64,000 nucleotides of DNA from Thermoflexia bacterium (GCA_011192155.1 DUEK01000008.1:1-64000); one strand, 5' to 3'. Numbered from the stretch's first letter, positions 10,307 through 19,681 are shown. The notes: generated by a model from the sequence alone, not told the origin. Translations and numbers: made by a program.

Positions 10307-11443
10307 CTAAGCGAGCGCCCAACGAGCGACGATGACCTTCATAATGTCAGAAGTGCCCGCCGACGGCCCCAGGACAGCGGCATCGCGCCAGTAACGGGTC
10401 ACAGCATACTCTTCCATGCAGCCGTAGCCGCCGTGAATATCCACGGCCATCTTGGCCGCTTTCTGCGCCGCCTCAGTGGTGAAATGCTTGGCAGCGGCAA
10501 ACTCCCTGTCCGAGCGCAGACCCTGGTCCTGCACAGAGGCGGCCCGGTATCCCAGCAGGCGGCCCGCTTCCAAATCAATCTTCATCTCCGCCAGTTTGTT
10601 CTGGATCGTTTGCAAGCGGCTGATTGGTTTCCCATAAAGCACCCGCTCCTGGGCAAACTTTATGGACGCCTCCAGGCAAGCCGCTTGCAGCCCCAACGCG
10701 CAGCCTACCATCCCGCCCCGGCCCACGCCGCCGATAGCAGCCATAGCCACCCGCATACCCTTGCCTTCCTTGCCCAACAAGTTCTCCCCCGGCACCCGGC
10801 AATTCTCCAAGATCAACTCGCCAGTGTTGCAGCCGCGCATGCCCACCTTGTGCTCTTTGTGTCCGGGCCGGAGCCCCTCCATACCCCCCTCCAGGACAAA
10901 GGTGCTGAAAGCATCGGGATTCTCCTCATCCTTCGCCATAACGGTGATGGTATCGGCAATGTGGGAATTGGTGATAAAGCACTTGCGCCCATTGACGATA
11001 TAGTCATCCCCGTCCCTCTTGTAAGCGGTGCGTCCGCCCTTGGGATCGGAACCTCCGGTCGGTTCGGTCACGGCGACCGTGGCCAACCGCTCGCCGGTCG
11101 CTAACCCAGGCAGGTACTTTTTCTTCTGTTCCTCGCTGCCAAACTGGATGATCGGCTCAATACCCAAAGCAAATACCTGGAGCGTCATGGCCGTCGCCAC
11201 CGAAACCCGAGCGATCTCCTCCAGGGCGATGAGACGAGCGACGTAGCCTAACCCCAGACCGCCGTACTCCTCCGGGATGGTGAGCGCCATCATCTCGGCC
11301 TCGCCCAAAGCTTCGATGACATCATCACAGACCTCGGCCGTCTCCTCCATATCGGGAACCTTGGGCGCGATCTTGGTCTCTGCAAACTCGCGCGCCGCTT
11401 GCCTGAACAACTCTTGCTCTTCTGTAAAAGTAAAATCTATCAT
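10307..11443 (-). CDS. Acyl-CoA dehydrogenase
   Basis: MIDFTFTEEQELFRQAAREFA; AVTEPTGGSDP; QIHGGYG-like DIHGGYGCMEEYAVTRYWRDA. Confidence 0.93.
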   Translation of the reverse strand: MIDFTFTEEQELFRQAAREFAETKIAPKVPDMEETAEVCDDVIEALGEAEMMALTIPEEYGGLGLGYVARLIALEEIARVSVATAMTLQVFALGIEPIIQFGSEEQKKKYLPGLATGERLATVAVTEPTGGSDPKGGRTAYKRDGDDYIVNGRKCFITNSHIADTITVMAKDEENPDAFSTFVLEGGMEGLRPGHKEHKVGMRGCNTGELILENCRVPGENLLGKEGKGMRVAMAAIGGVGRGGMVGCALGLQAACLEASIKFAQERVLYGKPISRLQTIQNKLAEMKIDLEAGRLLGYRAASVQDQGLRSDREFAAAKHFTTEAAQKAAKMAVDIHGGYGCMEEYAVTRYWRDAAVLGPSAGTSDIMKVIVARWALA

Positions 11444-11471
11444 CGTTAACTTTCTCCTTTTATACTAGGTT

Positions 11472-11610
11472 GGTGATTACCCACATGTTCAAATGTGACT
11501 GCATTGATCCTGTTTTCTTTCACCGCAGAGGCCGCAAAGCACGCAGAGAAGGCCTTTTTGACTATCTCTGCGACCTCTGCGCGCTCAGCGGTGAGATGTG
11601 GGTAATCACC
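11472..11610. repeat. MITE-like element, 15 bp perfect terminal inverted repeats GGTGATTACCCACAT/ATGTGGGTAATCACC with an inner CACCGCAGAGG-type hairpin
   Basis: Terminal repeats at 11472-11486 and 11596-11610. Confidence 0.8.
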
Positions 11611-11728
11611 AGAGCCGGACAGGTCATAGCTCGACCTCTCGTTCAAGCTCGAAGGGAGATGGCGGAGGACTGTAAACCGCAGGGTGGACAAGTTAGGTAG
11701 TTGGCGTGACCTTTGACCGACGCCCGCG

Positions 11729-13051
11729 CTACCGGCGAACGAGCGCCCAGGCAACTAGCGCCAGCAGCACGGTGGAAGAGGCGCAGCAAGAACAGGGGAG
11801 TGTAGGAGGCGCACCATCGAGGGGAAGCGTAGATGTGGGCAAAACTGCCGGTTCTGGGATAGCAGTGGCGGCGGGCTGCCCGCGTGGGGCAGTTGGCAGG
11901 GGGATGGGGACAATGGTCATCTGGGGCAGCGTCACTGGCGTGGGTATCGAATCCACCGGATAGCCCAGCCATTCTCGCCAGGCCATCTCGAACTCGATCA
12001 GGTCCATATCGAGTGTCAGTTGCAGCGTCTCTTCCATGGGGTGATTGTCGGCCAGGGTCAGGATCACCTGGCCCAGTTTATGCTCACCGTAGGTATCGGC
12101 GATAAAGGCGACCAGGCTGTATGCCTCAGCGTACCACAGGTGGACGTCGCCGTGAGCCAAGCCGCTGGCCTGTGTGCCCATGTGGCGCAGCGGGATGAGT
12201 TCGTCATCGGCGGCCGCTTCTTTGACGAGAGCTGTCTCGACGCTGTGGTCGGTGTGCTCGTTGTAGACGGCGATGCCCTCGTTGAACCAGGTGGGTACCC
12301 GCACCCAGGTATCGCGAAAGACCTCGTTGTATAGAACGTGGGCCAGTTCGTGGGGCACCACGTCGTGAGTCAGCCAGCCTAGATCAGTGCCCTGCTGAAC
12401 CGTGAGGCCGGGGAATGCCTGCCCGCCGACCCAATCTTGGCAAGAATTGGGAGCATAGAAAGCGCAAAAATCGGCATGGTTGTTATAGATAACGACGCGA
12501 GCCACGCGCTCGGTCGTGGCGCCGGTGATAGCGGTGACGTGATCGTACCCCCCAGCGGCAGCCTCGAACAACGCTTCACCAAAATCGTCCGGCTTGTCAT
12601 ACCAATAGACGATGACGTGTTCGTCGCCCCGTGACTGCCAATCGTGGGTATAATCAGTGTACTCGATGTGCTCCGGTTCGGTGACGAGTTCGTTCCCGGC
12701 GCTATCGGTGATTTGCCAATAGTAGGTGATCTCGACAAACGGCGGCACGGTCTCGCCGTGGGTATTCCAGACGTGGGTGAGAGTCACTTCAGCAGCCGGT
12801 GTGAACGGTTCGGTCTGGCCGATTCTCTCCGCCTTTTCCCATCCAACCTGGTAGTAGATGGCGGTGTCTGTGATATCGCCGGCGTCACTGCGCGCCTGGA
12901 TGGTGAAAGTGAGATCGTCGGGAAAGTGGCTCTCGACCGACTGGGAGATGATTTGAATGGCAGGCGACGGCGCGGCCGCAACCGGCGTCACGAGCAGTAG
13001 GACGATAATCAATGAGAAAGCTATTCTTGATATGCGATAAATTCGAGTCAT
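11729..13051 (-). CDS. Membrane-anchored metallopeptidase, peptidase MA-like
   Basis: N-terminal signal; zinc motif HELAH followed by PTWFNEGIAVY; hydrophobic C-terminus. Confidence 0.75.
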   Translation of the reverse strand: MTRIYRISRIAFSLIIVLLLVTPVAAAPSPAIQIISQSVESHFPDDLTFTIQARSDAGDITDTAIYYQVGWEKAERIGQTEPFTPAAEVTLTHVWNTHGETVPPFVEITYYWQITDSAGNELVTEPEHIEYTDYTHDWQSRGDEHVIVYWYDKPDDFGEALFEAAAGGYDHVTAITGATTERVARVVIYNNHADFCAFYAPNSCQDWVGGQAFPGLTVQQGTDLGWLTHDVVPHELAHVLYNEVFRDTWVRVPTWFNEGIAVYNEHTDHSVETALVKEAAADDELIPLRHMGTQASGLAHGDVHLWYAEAYSLVAFIADTYGEHKLGQVILTLADNHPMEETLQLTLDMDLIEFEMAWREWLGYPVDSIPTPVTLPQMTIVPIPLPTAPRGQPAATAIPEPAVLPTSTLPLDGAPPTLPCSCCASSTVLLALVAWALVRR

Positions 13052-13075
13052 TTGAAAAGTATGAAAGGCAATCTG

Positions 13076-14860
13076 CTAATGCACGAGCACAAAACACATT
13101 ACCTGAAGCAATCCGTGGGTGATGGCAAACACAAAGAAGGCTCCAAACAACGGCTTTTCATCTCGATGCCGCAGGTACAAAAGCGCCAACAATAGCCCAA
13201 TAGCGGCTGTGAGCAAAGGGACAGACCATTGGAGCGCCGGAGACATTCTACTGCGGTGAGGATAGTACAGGTACGTGCTCATCACTTCCAGCAACACGGA
13301 TATGCCAAAAGCCGCCCACGTCCCCACTTCTGTCAGATGCTCGCGCCCGGTGGCCAGGAGGTAGATGAGCAACCAGCCCAGGGGAAACAGAGACCAATAG
13401 ATAGCCAGCACGGGCGTCAAGCCTACCGCTATAAAGAATTGCATAGCCAGTCCTAGCGCGCGGTCGGTCGCGTCCCACAAGGTTAGTCTATCGTAAGCCG
13501 TTTTCACCCCAGGGGTTGTGCTGGCATAGGCCACACGGTACGCCCCGAAACCACTCGTTTCCAACCAGGTCAAATGAAGATTATTCTGCGCGTCCACTGC
13601 CAATGTTGGTTTGAGGGAAGGGTGCTCCGAAGCGGTGACGATATAGTCTGAATGGCGGATGGCGGATGGCGAATTGCCAGCATGGCTCAAGGTATGCAGC
13701 GGAAGGTGTAGGGCGATGGGGCTAACTATACGATGCCGCATAATGCCTGCTCCTGAATCCGCCAATCCAAAATTCCCCACCCTGGCCTGATCTCCCGACG
13801 ACTGCTCGCCGTGCAAGGCGACGACGCCAACCTGGAGCTGCGGGCCATCCGAAGCTATAACCGTCTCGGTCAAAGCAACCAGCAACGTTTCGCGTTGGCC
13901 GCGCGCGGCCCAAAGGCTGAGCGGATTGCCGCCGTTTTCTAGTTGCAGGTCCCTAACTTTTTTCTGTCGCGGTATCTCTAGGGGGAAAAAGGCGTACTGG
14001 GCGCTTGAAGTGACGTACTTTAGATCCTGAATGACCCACAGGATGTAGCCAGTATCAAGGTCGAGGCCAATGACGGGGTCTTGCACAACTTGGCCGGTTC
14101 GCAAAAAGAGCCTGGTCATCTCTTCCGGCTGGCTCAACGCTTTCTGGTCTGGGTCGAAAGAAGCATAGTAAATTACGCGCATATTTGGCCCTGCGTTCTC
14201 CAGCCAGACGAGATGAATGTCGCCGGCCCGATCCGCCACTATGCCAGCGCTCTCGCCATCCTTGACCAGCAGGACGCGCTCTTTCTGCATTTCTCCCTCG
14301 GCGCTCAGAGTGGCCTGGTAGACGCCGGCCTGGCCAATCCAGAAAACTTCAATTTCACCCCGCTGGTTAAAGATCAAGCTCGGAGATTGTACTTTGTCTC
14401 CTGCCGGGGAAAGAGTAAGCGGGCCAACTTGCACCAGACCCGAACTATTCACCTGGGCGTAGGTCAGGAGCGAGCGTTCCTCGCTCGTCTCCCGCCAAAC
14501 GAGGTGGGTTTCGCCTCCCGGCCCCACGAGAAGCCGTGGCTCTCGCGGTATACCCGTTCCCAATGATGGCGTCCAGTTTGATACAATCTGTCCCCGCGCC
14601 CCCAATCGCGCCACGTGCAACCGATTATTGAGGTCAACCCAAGACAAAAATGTCCCGCCGTCGGGGGCGGTGTAGGCATCCGGCCGAACGTTCACCGGCG
14701 TTACACTGAGAAGCCGGCCCCGGCTCCACTCTTCCGACGCGCTGGGAGTCCTCAACGGAATGTAGGCCCTGGCCCACCCAATCAGGGCGACCACAGCCAG
14801 CAATACCGCTCCAATGCTGACCCAGTATCCCCATCGTTTCATCTCGCCCCCTCTACACAA
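13076..14860 (-). CDS. Membrane protein with repetitive beta-propeller-like ectodomain and C-terminal TM segments
   Basis: Signal/TM at N-terminus, repeated GxxHLVW-type motifs, C-terminal hydrophobic helices. Confidence 0.6.
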   Translation of the reverse strand: MCRGGEMKRWGYWVSIGAVLLAVVALIGWARAYIPLRTPSASEEWSRGRLLSVTPVNVRPDAYTAPDGGTFLSWVDLNNRLHVARLGARGQIVSNWTPSLGTGIPREPRLLVGPGGETHLVWRETSEERSLLTYAQVNSSGLVQVGPLTLSPAGDKVQSPSLIFNQRGEIEVFWIGQAGVYQATLSAEGEMQKERVLLVKDGESAGIVADRAGDIHLVWLENAGPNMRVIYYASFDPDQKALSQPEEMTRLFLRTGQVVQDPVIGLDLDTGYILWVIQDLKYVTSSAQYAFFPLEIPRQKKVRDLQLENGGNPLSLWAARGQRETLLVALTETVIASDGPQLQVGVVALHGEQSSGDQARVGNFGLADSGAGIMRHRIVSPIALHLPLHTLSHAGNSPSAIRHSDYIVTASEHPSLKPTLAVDAQNNLHLTWLETSGFGAYRVAYASTTPGVKTAYDRLTLWDATDRALGLAMQFFIAVGLTPVLAIYWSLFPLGWLLIYLLATGREHLTEVGTWAAFGISVLLEVMSTYLYYPHRSRMSPALQWSVPLLTAAIGLLLALLYLRHRDEKPLFGAFFVFAITHGLLQVMCFVLVH

Positions 14861-14925
14861 AAACGGGAGGTACGCCCGATTCTCTCGGCTCGTACCTCCC
14901 GTCGCTTGCAGTCACGCGTAGTGCT

Positions 14926-15909
14926 CTAAGCGGTAGCCGCCGCTGCCTTGCGCGCTTTTTTCTTCTTCCGCCGGGCTGCGCGGACCAGAGCAGTGCCGCG
15001 CATCGTCGGGTCCAGCGCATCTCGCAGGCCATCGCCCACAAAGTTAAAGGCCAACATGGTAAAAGTAATCGCCAATCCTGGGAAAATGGTCAGGTGAGGC
15101 GAGGAACGCAGACCCCGCCAGCCCTCGCTCAACATCTGCCCCCAACTGGGGTAGGGCGGCGGTACGCCCAGACCGATGAAACTGAGCACTGCCTCGGTGA
15201 GGATCAGGCCGGGAATACCCAGTGTCAACGTCACGACGGCCGGCCCCAGGCTGTTGGGCAATAGGTGACGGGAGATGATGCGGGCCGGGCCGGCGCCGAC
15301 CATCTGCGCCGCCAGGACGTACTCTTTCTCTCGCAGGGACAGGAACTGTCCCCGAATCAGCCGGGCCATACCCATCCACCCCACGATACCGATGGCGATA
15401 AAGATGTTGATCATACCCTGGATAGCGGTTTCCGCTGGCAGTACCACCATGACCAGGATGATAAAGAGCAGGGTGGGAAAGCCGTACATCACGTCCACAA
15501 AGCGCATCATCAGGTTATCCACCTGGCCGCCCAGATAGCCGGCGATGGAGCCATAGGTGATGCCAATGATCAGCGAGGTCAATGAACCCACGACGCCGAC
15601 GGTGAGGGAGACACGCGTGCCCCACCAGATGCGGCTAAAGACATCCCGGCCCATCTTGTCGGTACCAAAGATGTGATCGGCCCGTGGAGCGATGCGGGTA
15701 TTATCATAGTCCGCCTCACGATAAGAATAGGGGGGGAGAAAATCCCCGGTGATAAAGCAGAAAACCATGAGGGCGATAAATAGCAACCCAGCCAATGACA
15801 TGCGGTTGCGCAGCAACCGATGCCAGGCATCCTGCCATAGGCTCACCCCTCGTTCAGCAAACTGTTCCTCTTCCTCTCGTCTGCGTCGCTCGGAAGCAGT
15901 CTCAGCCAT
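14926..15909 (-). CDS. Oligopeptide ABC transporter permease, OppC/DppC family
   Basis: DHIFGTDKMGRDVFSRIWWGTRVSL N-terminal motif; BPD_transp signature region. Confidence 0.92.
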   Translation of the reverse strand: MAETASERRRREEEEQFAERGVSLWQDAWHRLLRNRMSLAGLLFIALMVFCFITGDFLPPYSYREADYDNTRIAPRADHIFGTDKMGRDVFSRIWWGTRVSLTVGVVGSLTSLIIGITYGSIAGYLGGQVDNLMMRFVDVMYGFPTLLFIILVMVVLPAETAIQGMINIFIAIGIVGWMGMARLIRGQFLSLREKEYVLAAQMVGAGPARIISRHLLPNSLGPAVVTLTLGIPGLILTEAVLSFIGLGVPPPYPSWGQMLSEGWRGLRSSPHLTIFPGLAITFTMLAFNFVGDGLRDALDPTMRGTALVRAARRKKKKARKAAAATA

Positions 15910-15944
15910 AATTTATTCCTCCTTTGCTGGTGTCTACTGGTGTC

Positions 15945-15980
15945 AGAAACCAGGTTTTTTCAGAAAAAACCTGGTTTCTT
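15945..15980. repeat. R1-core hairpin AGAAACCAGGTTTTTTCAGAAAAAACCTGGTTTCTT between oppB and oppC
   Basis: Near-perfect inverted repeat; overlaps the stop codon of the upstream permease. Confidence 0.85.
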
Positions 15981-17112
15981 AATCGAACCGGATGCGCGGA
16001 TCAATGAACCCGTATGCAACGTCCACGATCAGGTTGAACAGTACCAGTACCCCCGAGTAAATGATGATCGTACCCATGATCAAAGTATAGTCACGGTCGG
16101 TGACCGCGCTGACAAAGAACTTGCCAATGCCGCCGATGGAAAAGACCCACTCCACCATGAACGAGCCGGTGAGCCAGGCAGCCATCAGTGGGCCTAGAAC
16201 TGTTGTCACCGGGATGAGCGAGTTCTTTAACGCGTGGCGGACAATGACGACCTGCTCCGTCAACCCTTTGGCCCGGGCGGTGCGGATGTAATCAGCGCGG
16301 ATGACCTCTAGCATGCTGGCGCGGGTCAGCCGGGCGATGATGGCCATACCGCCCGTGCCGAGCGTGATGGCCGGCAAGATCACCTGTTTCCAGTTCTCCC
16401 CCCAGCCATAAGTAGGCAGCCACTCCAGAGTCAAGGCAAAGACCAGGATCAACAAGATGCCCAGGAGAAAATTGGGAACAGAGACACCCAACATGGAAAA
16501 GAACATTGCCACGTAATCCACCGCGCTATTCTGCTTCAGAGCAGAGACGATGCCCAGGGGCACGCCGATGAGAAGAGCCATACAGACGGAGACCAGCCCT
16601 ACCTGAGCCGAGACCATGACCGGCGCCAGCGAAAAGAAGCGCTTGATAACATCAAGGCGGGTTCTCCAATTTATGCCAATGTAGCCCACCACCTCTCTAT
16701 TGGTCTTGACCACCAGAGCCTCGGAATCAAACAGGCCCGGCGGCTCGGCAAAAGTCATCGAACTGGCTTGCACATCGTAACTGGCCCGCAACTGGTCGCG
16801 CAGCACCTCTACCATATAGTTGGGGCCAAAGAGCATGCTGGTGACCGTCCGACCAGGCCGCCGCAAGGAAGGGCCAAAGTCAAAGTGCAGCAACAACCGG
16901 TCCATATAGCTGAGGTACTGCTGCCACACCGGCTTGTCCAGCCCATACTTGGCTTCCATATTAGCTCGGATCTCTGGCGGCACCGGCCGGCCAGACGCGC
17001 TGCCCGAGAAGGGGCCTCCCGGCACGAGCTGCATCATCCCAAAGGTGACGACAGAGATCAGGAGCAGCACCGGAATATTCCACAAAATTCGCTGTACGAT
17101 AAATCTTTGCAT
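15979..17112 (-). CDS. Oligopeptide ABC transporter permease, OppB/DppB family
   Basis: MQRFIVQRILWNIPVLLLISVVTFGMMQLVPGGPF; permease motifs. Confidence 0.92.
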   Translation of the reverse strand: MQRFIVQRILWNIPVLLLISVVTFGMMQLVPGGPFSGSASGRPVPPEIRANMEAKYGLDKPVWQQYLSYMDRLLLHFDFGPSLRRPGRTVTSMLFGPNYMVEVLRDQLRASYDVQASSMTFAEPPGLFDSEALVVKTNREVVGYIGINWRTRLDVIKRFFSLAPVMVSAQVGLVSVCMALLIGVPLGIVSALKQNSAVDYVAMFFSMLGVSVPNFLLGILLILVFALTLEWLPTYGWGENWKQVILPAITLGTGGMAIIARLTRASMLEVIRADYIRTARAKGLTEQVVIVRHALKNSLIPVTTVLGPLMAAWLTGSFMVEWVFSIGGIGKFFVSAVTDRDYTLIMGTIIIYSGVLVLFNLIVDVAYGFIDPRIRFD

Positions 17113-17155
17113 AGCTACACTCTCCTAATCAACTAGTTATTATCAAGGTAACTAC

Positions 17156-17293
17156 GGGCTGTTACACAAAGTTTCACAGAGTATTTCACAGAGGAACACA
17201 GAGAAAAGAGTATTTTGTTGTATTCTCCGGCGGATGTTCTTTATCCGCAATCTCTGTATCTTCTCAGGGCTTCTCTGTGCCTAAACTAGAATT
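17156..17293. repeat. CACAGAG-type dispersed hairpin element, copy A
   Basis: GGGCTGTTACACAAAGTTTCACAGAG...TCTCTGTGCCTAAACTAGAAT; homologous to 52775..52895. Confidence 0.75.
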
Positions 17294-17620
17294 TTCTACC
17301 GTACATTTTGGGTGAATACTCAATTTCCCATCACGAATAGCACGAATATACGAATTTCACGAATGACTCCTCTGAAAAAAGGTCATCTAACCACAGAGGC
17401 ACAGAGGACACGGAGAAAATTTGATATTTGGTTTAAAAAAATCCACTTTACACGTCAAAAAGTTAATTTTTCAAGGTCAAGTTTAAAATCTCTGTGTCTC
17501 TGTGGTGAAATTCCTAGTTTTTTCAGTAGAGTCACGAATGGCTTTATCATTCATTTCAACACAGATTCGTGTCATTTGTTCATTTGTGACATTCGTGATC
17601 ACAAAGTGTACGGTAGAGAA
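17294..17620. repeat. Long nested inverted-repeat element with outer arms TTCTACCGTACA.../...TGTACGGTAGAGAA
   Basis: Outer arms plus inner arms CACGAATGACTCCTCTGAAAAAA/TTTTTTCAGTAGAGTCACGAATG; a related shorter element lies at 23807..23913. Confidence 0.75.
17390..17506. repeat. ACCACAGAGG...CTCTGTGGT hairpin element at the tip of the 17294..17620 inverted repeat
   Basis: ACCACAGAGGCACAGAG / CTCTGTGTCTCTGTGGT arms. Confidence 0.75.
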
Positions 17621-17894
17621 AACCAGAACAGCCTGAACAGTTATTTATCAACCTATGATCAAAATCAATTCTCACAAATCCAGTCACGAACCTGCGCCCA
17701 TACCGCGCCCATCACTTGGCAATCCGTGGATTCGTAAACTCGCGACTGTGCTCGTGAATATGGCTGGGGTGTGTTTCATTTTCGATTGTAGTGTAGGGCC
17801 TTGCGCCCGTTAAATGGCCTATGAGACGCCCACGAGGGGCTACCAAACTCTCAACCCACTTGAAACACACCTATACGATTTCACCTCAAGGGGT

Positions 17895-17928
17895 GGGCTT
17901 GGGGCTCCCAGGCGGGAACCCCAAGCCC
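17895..17928. terminator. Strong stem-loop GGGCTTGGGG...CCCCAAGCCC just 3' of the substrate-binding protein gene
   Basis: 10 bp perfect GC-rich stem, no clear U-tract; could be mRNA stabiliser/processing site rather than terminator. Confidence 0.5.
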
Positions 17929-17962
17929 CGTCGGATAGCCCAAAGGCTATCTGACGATCGTA

Positions 17963-19681
17963 CTAGTTGTTGCACTCGTCAAGCGTATCCAGGTAAGCGG
18001 CCCATTCCATGATGGCTACGTTGACATTGATGCCGAGGTTGGTCTCCCACTGCTCGGCGACCGCGTCGAGGGTGTCCTCGTTGCCACGGTTGTACCAGAT
18101 ATTGACGGTGATGTCACCTGGATCGGCAACATCCGCCTCAGCCATGTAGGCATCCAGGTATCCCAGAGCGGCGTCCACGTCGAACTCGTAGCCGACCTCG
18201 CCACAACCCTGGTAGCCAGGGATGCCCGGAGGCACCACGCCGCACGCCACGTTGCGCCAGGGCATTTCCAGCACGTTGTCGAGGATGGCGCGCTTGTTGA
18301 TGGAGGAAGCCAGAGCTTTGCGCATATTCAGGTTGTCCGTGGGCGGGCGGAGGAAGTTAAAGCCGATGTAGTAGGGACCAGGACGAACCAGAACGCGGAT
18401 GTGATCGGGTGTCTCCTCCAGGAGGCGCGTTATTTCCTCGCTGGGGAAAAGACCAACATCCAACTCGCCCCGCTCGTAAGCGGCCAGCGCGGTGGCGTTC
18501 TCGACGATGATGGGGAACTCGACCCGCTCGATGGTCACGTCTGCCGCGCCCCAGTAGTCGGGGTTCTTGTCAATGGCGACGTAATCCTCGTGCGCCCACT
18601 CGGTCAGCAGGTAAGCGCCGTTGCCCACAAAGTTGCCGGGTTCGGCCCACAGATCGCCATACTCTTCGATGACGTCCAGGCGGACGGGGTAAGTGGTGGA
18701 AAAGGCCAGGATGCTGTCAAAGTAGGAGGCCGCCTCTTCCAGTGTGATCTCTAGCGTCAGGTCGTCAACGGCCTTTACGCCCAAGGTGGAGGGGTCGTCG
18801 GTCTCGCCGGTGTTAAAGGCCTCAGCGCCCTGGACGATGTACATCAACCAGGCGTACTCGGCCGCCGTCGCCGGCTCCAGCAAGCGCGTGATGCCGTCCA
18901 CATAGTGCTGGGCGGTCACAGGCTCGCCATCGGACCACAGAGCGCCTTCGCGCAACTGGATGGTGTAAACCAGCCCATCCTCGGATACCTCATAGCTCAC
19001 AGCGCCGGCCGGTTCAATGGTGCCATCGGCCTTGTACTCGTAGAGAGAATCCATGATCTGGTGCTGGATCAGGTGCGAGGTGGTGTCGGTAGCGGTGTTC
19101 ACGTCCAGCGTGGGCGGCTCGGTGCCAATCGCGACCCGCAGCGTGGTCTGGCCCTCGGGCAAGCGCCAGTGCTTGTAGGGGGGCGAGCCAAAGGGCGGGT
19201 AGACGGCCTCGATCTCAGGCCGCAACAGCGCGGTGCGGTCATAGTAAAAGATAGGAGCAAAGGCCGCGTAATCGGTCATCATGATTTGCTCGGCCTGTTT
19301 CCACAACTCTGCGCGGGCTGCGGAGTCAAACTCTACCAGCGCCTGGTCCACCAGGTCGACGTAGGTCTCGTCATACCAGAAGCTGTACTGGAACGGGGAA
19401 TCGGGGTGGTAGACGACGTTGAGGACGTTCTCAGCATCGCCATAGTCCATCACCCAACCCATGCGGTAGGCGTTGTAGGTGCAGCCAGCGCCCAGGCCCG
19501 GCTCCGCCGTCACTTCGATGATCTCGGGCGGAACTGTCACCTCAACGGGGACCTCGACCTCGACCTCCTCGGGCGGGGCCGTGATAACCACGGTTTGAAC
19601 TTCGCCCCCACCGCAAGCAGTGAGCGTCAACGCTAAGAGCGTCACTACAGAAGCAAGGATATACCACTTTCTAGAAAACAT
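17963..19681 (-). CDS. Oligopeptide ABC transporter substrate-binding lipoprotein (SBP_bac_5), apparently circularly permuted
   Basis: Lipoprotein signal MFSRKWYILASVVTLLALTLTAC; SBP_bac_5 motifs in non-canonical order (see findings). Confidence 0.93.
   Translation of the reverse strand: MFSRKWYILASVVTLLALTLTACGGGEVQTVVITAPPEEVEVEVPVEVTVPPEIIEVTAEPGLGAGCTYNAYRMGWVMDYGDAENVLNVVYHPDSPFQYSFWYDETYVDLVDQALVEFDSAARAELWKQAEQIMMTDYAAFAPIFYYDRTALLRPEIEAVYPPFGSPPYKHWRLPEGQTTLRVAIGTEPPTLDVNTATDTTSHLIQHQIMDSLYEYKADGTIEPAGAVSYEVSEDGLVYTIQLREGALWSDGEPVTAQHYVDGITRLLEPATAAEYAWLMYIVQGAEAFNTGETDDPSTLGVKAVDDLTLEITLEEAASYFDSILAFSTTYPVRLDVIEEYGDLWAEPGNFVGNGAYLLTEWAHEDYVAIDKNPDYWGAADVTIERVEFPIIVENATALAAYERGELDVGLFPSEEITRLLEETPDHIRVLVRPGPYYIGFNFLRPPTDNLNMRKALASSINKRAILDNVLEMPWRNVACGVVPPGIPGYQGCGEVGYEFDVDAALGYLDAYMAEADVADPGDITVNIWYNRGNEDTLDAVAEQWETNLGINVNVAIMEWAAYLDTLDECNN

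Noticed and set aside
9373-10335. 320 aa + strand ORF opposite etfB/etfA
   Set aside because: Antisense to well-supported etf genes; low-complexity Arg/His/Pro composition
18905-19636. 243 aa + strand ORF opposite the permuted SBP gene
   Set aside because: Antisense shadow ORF in high-GC codons; no domain features
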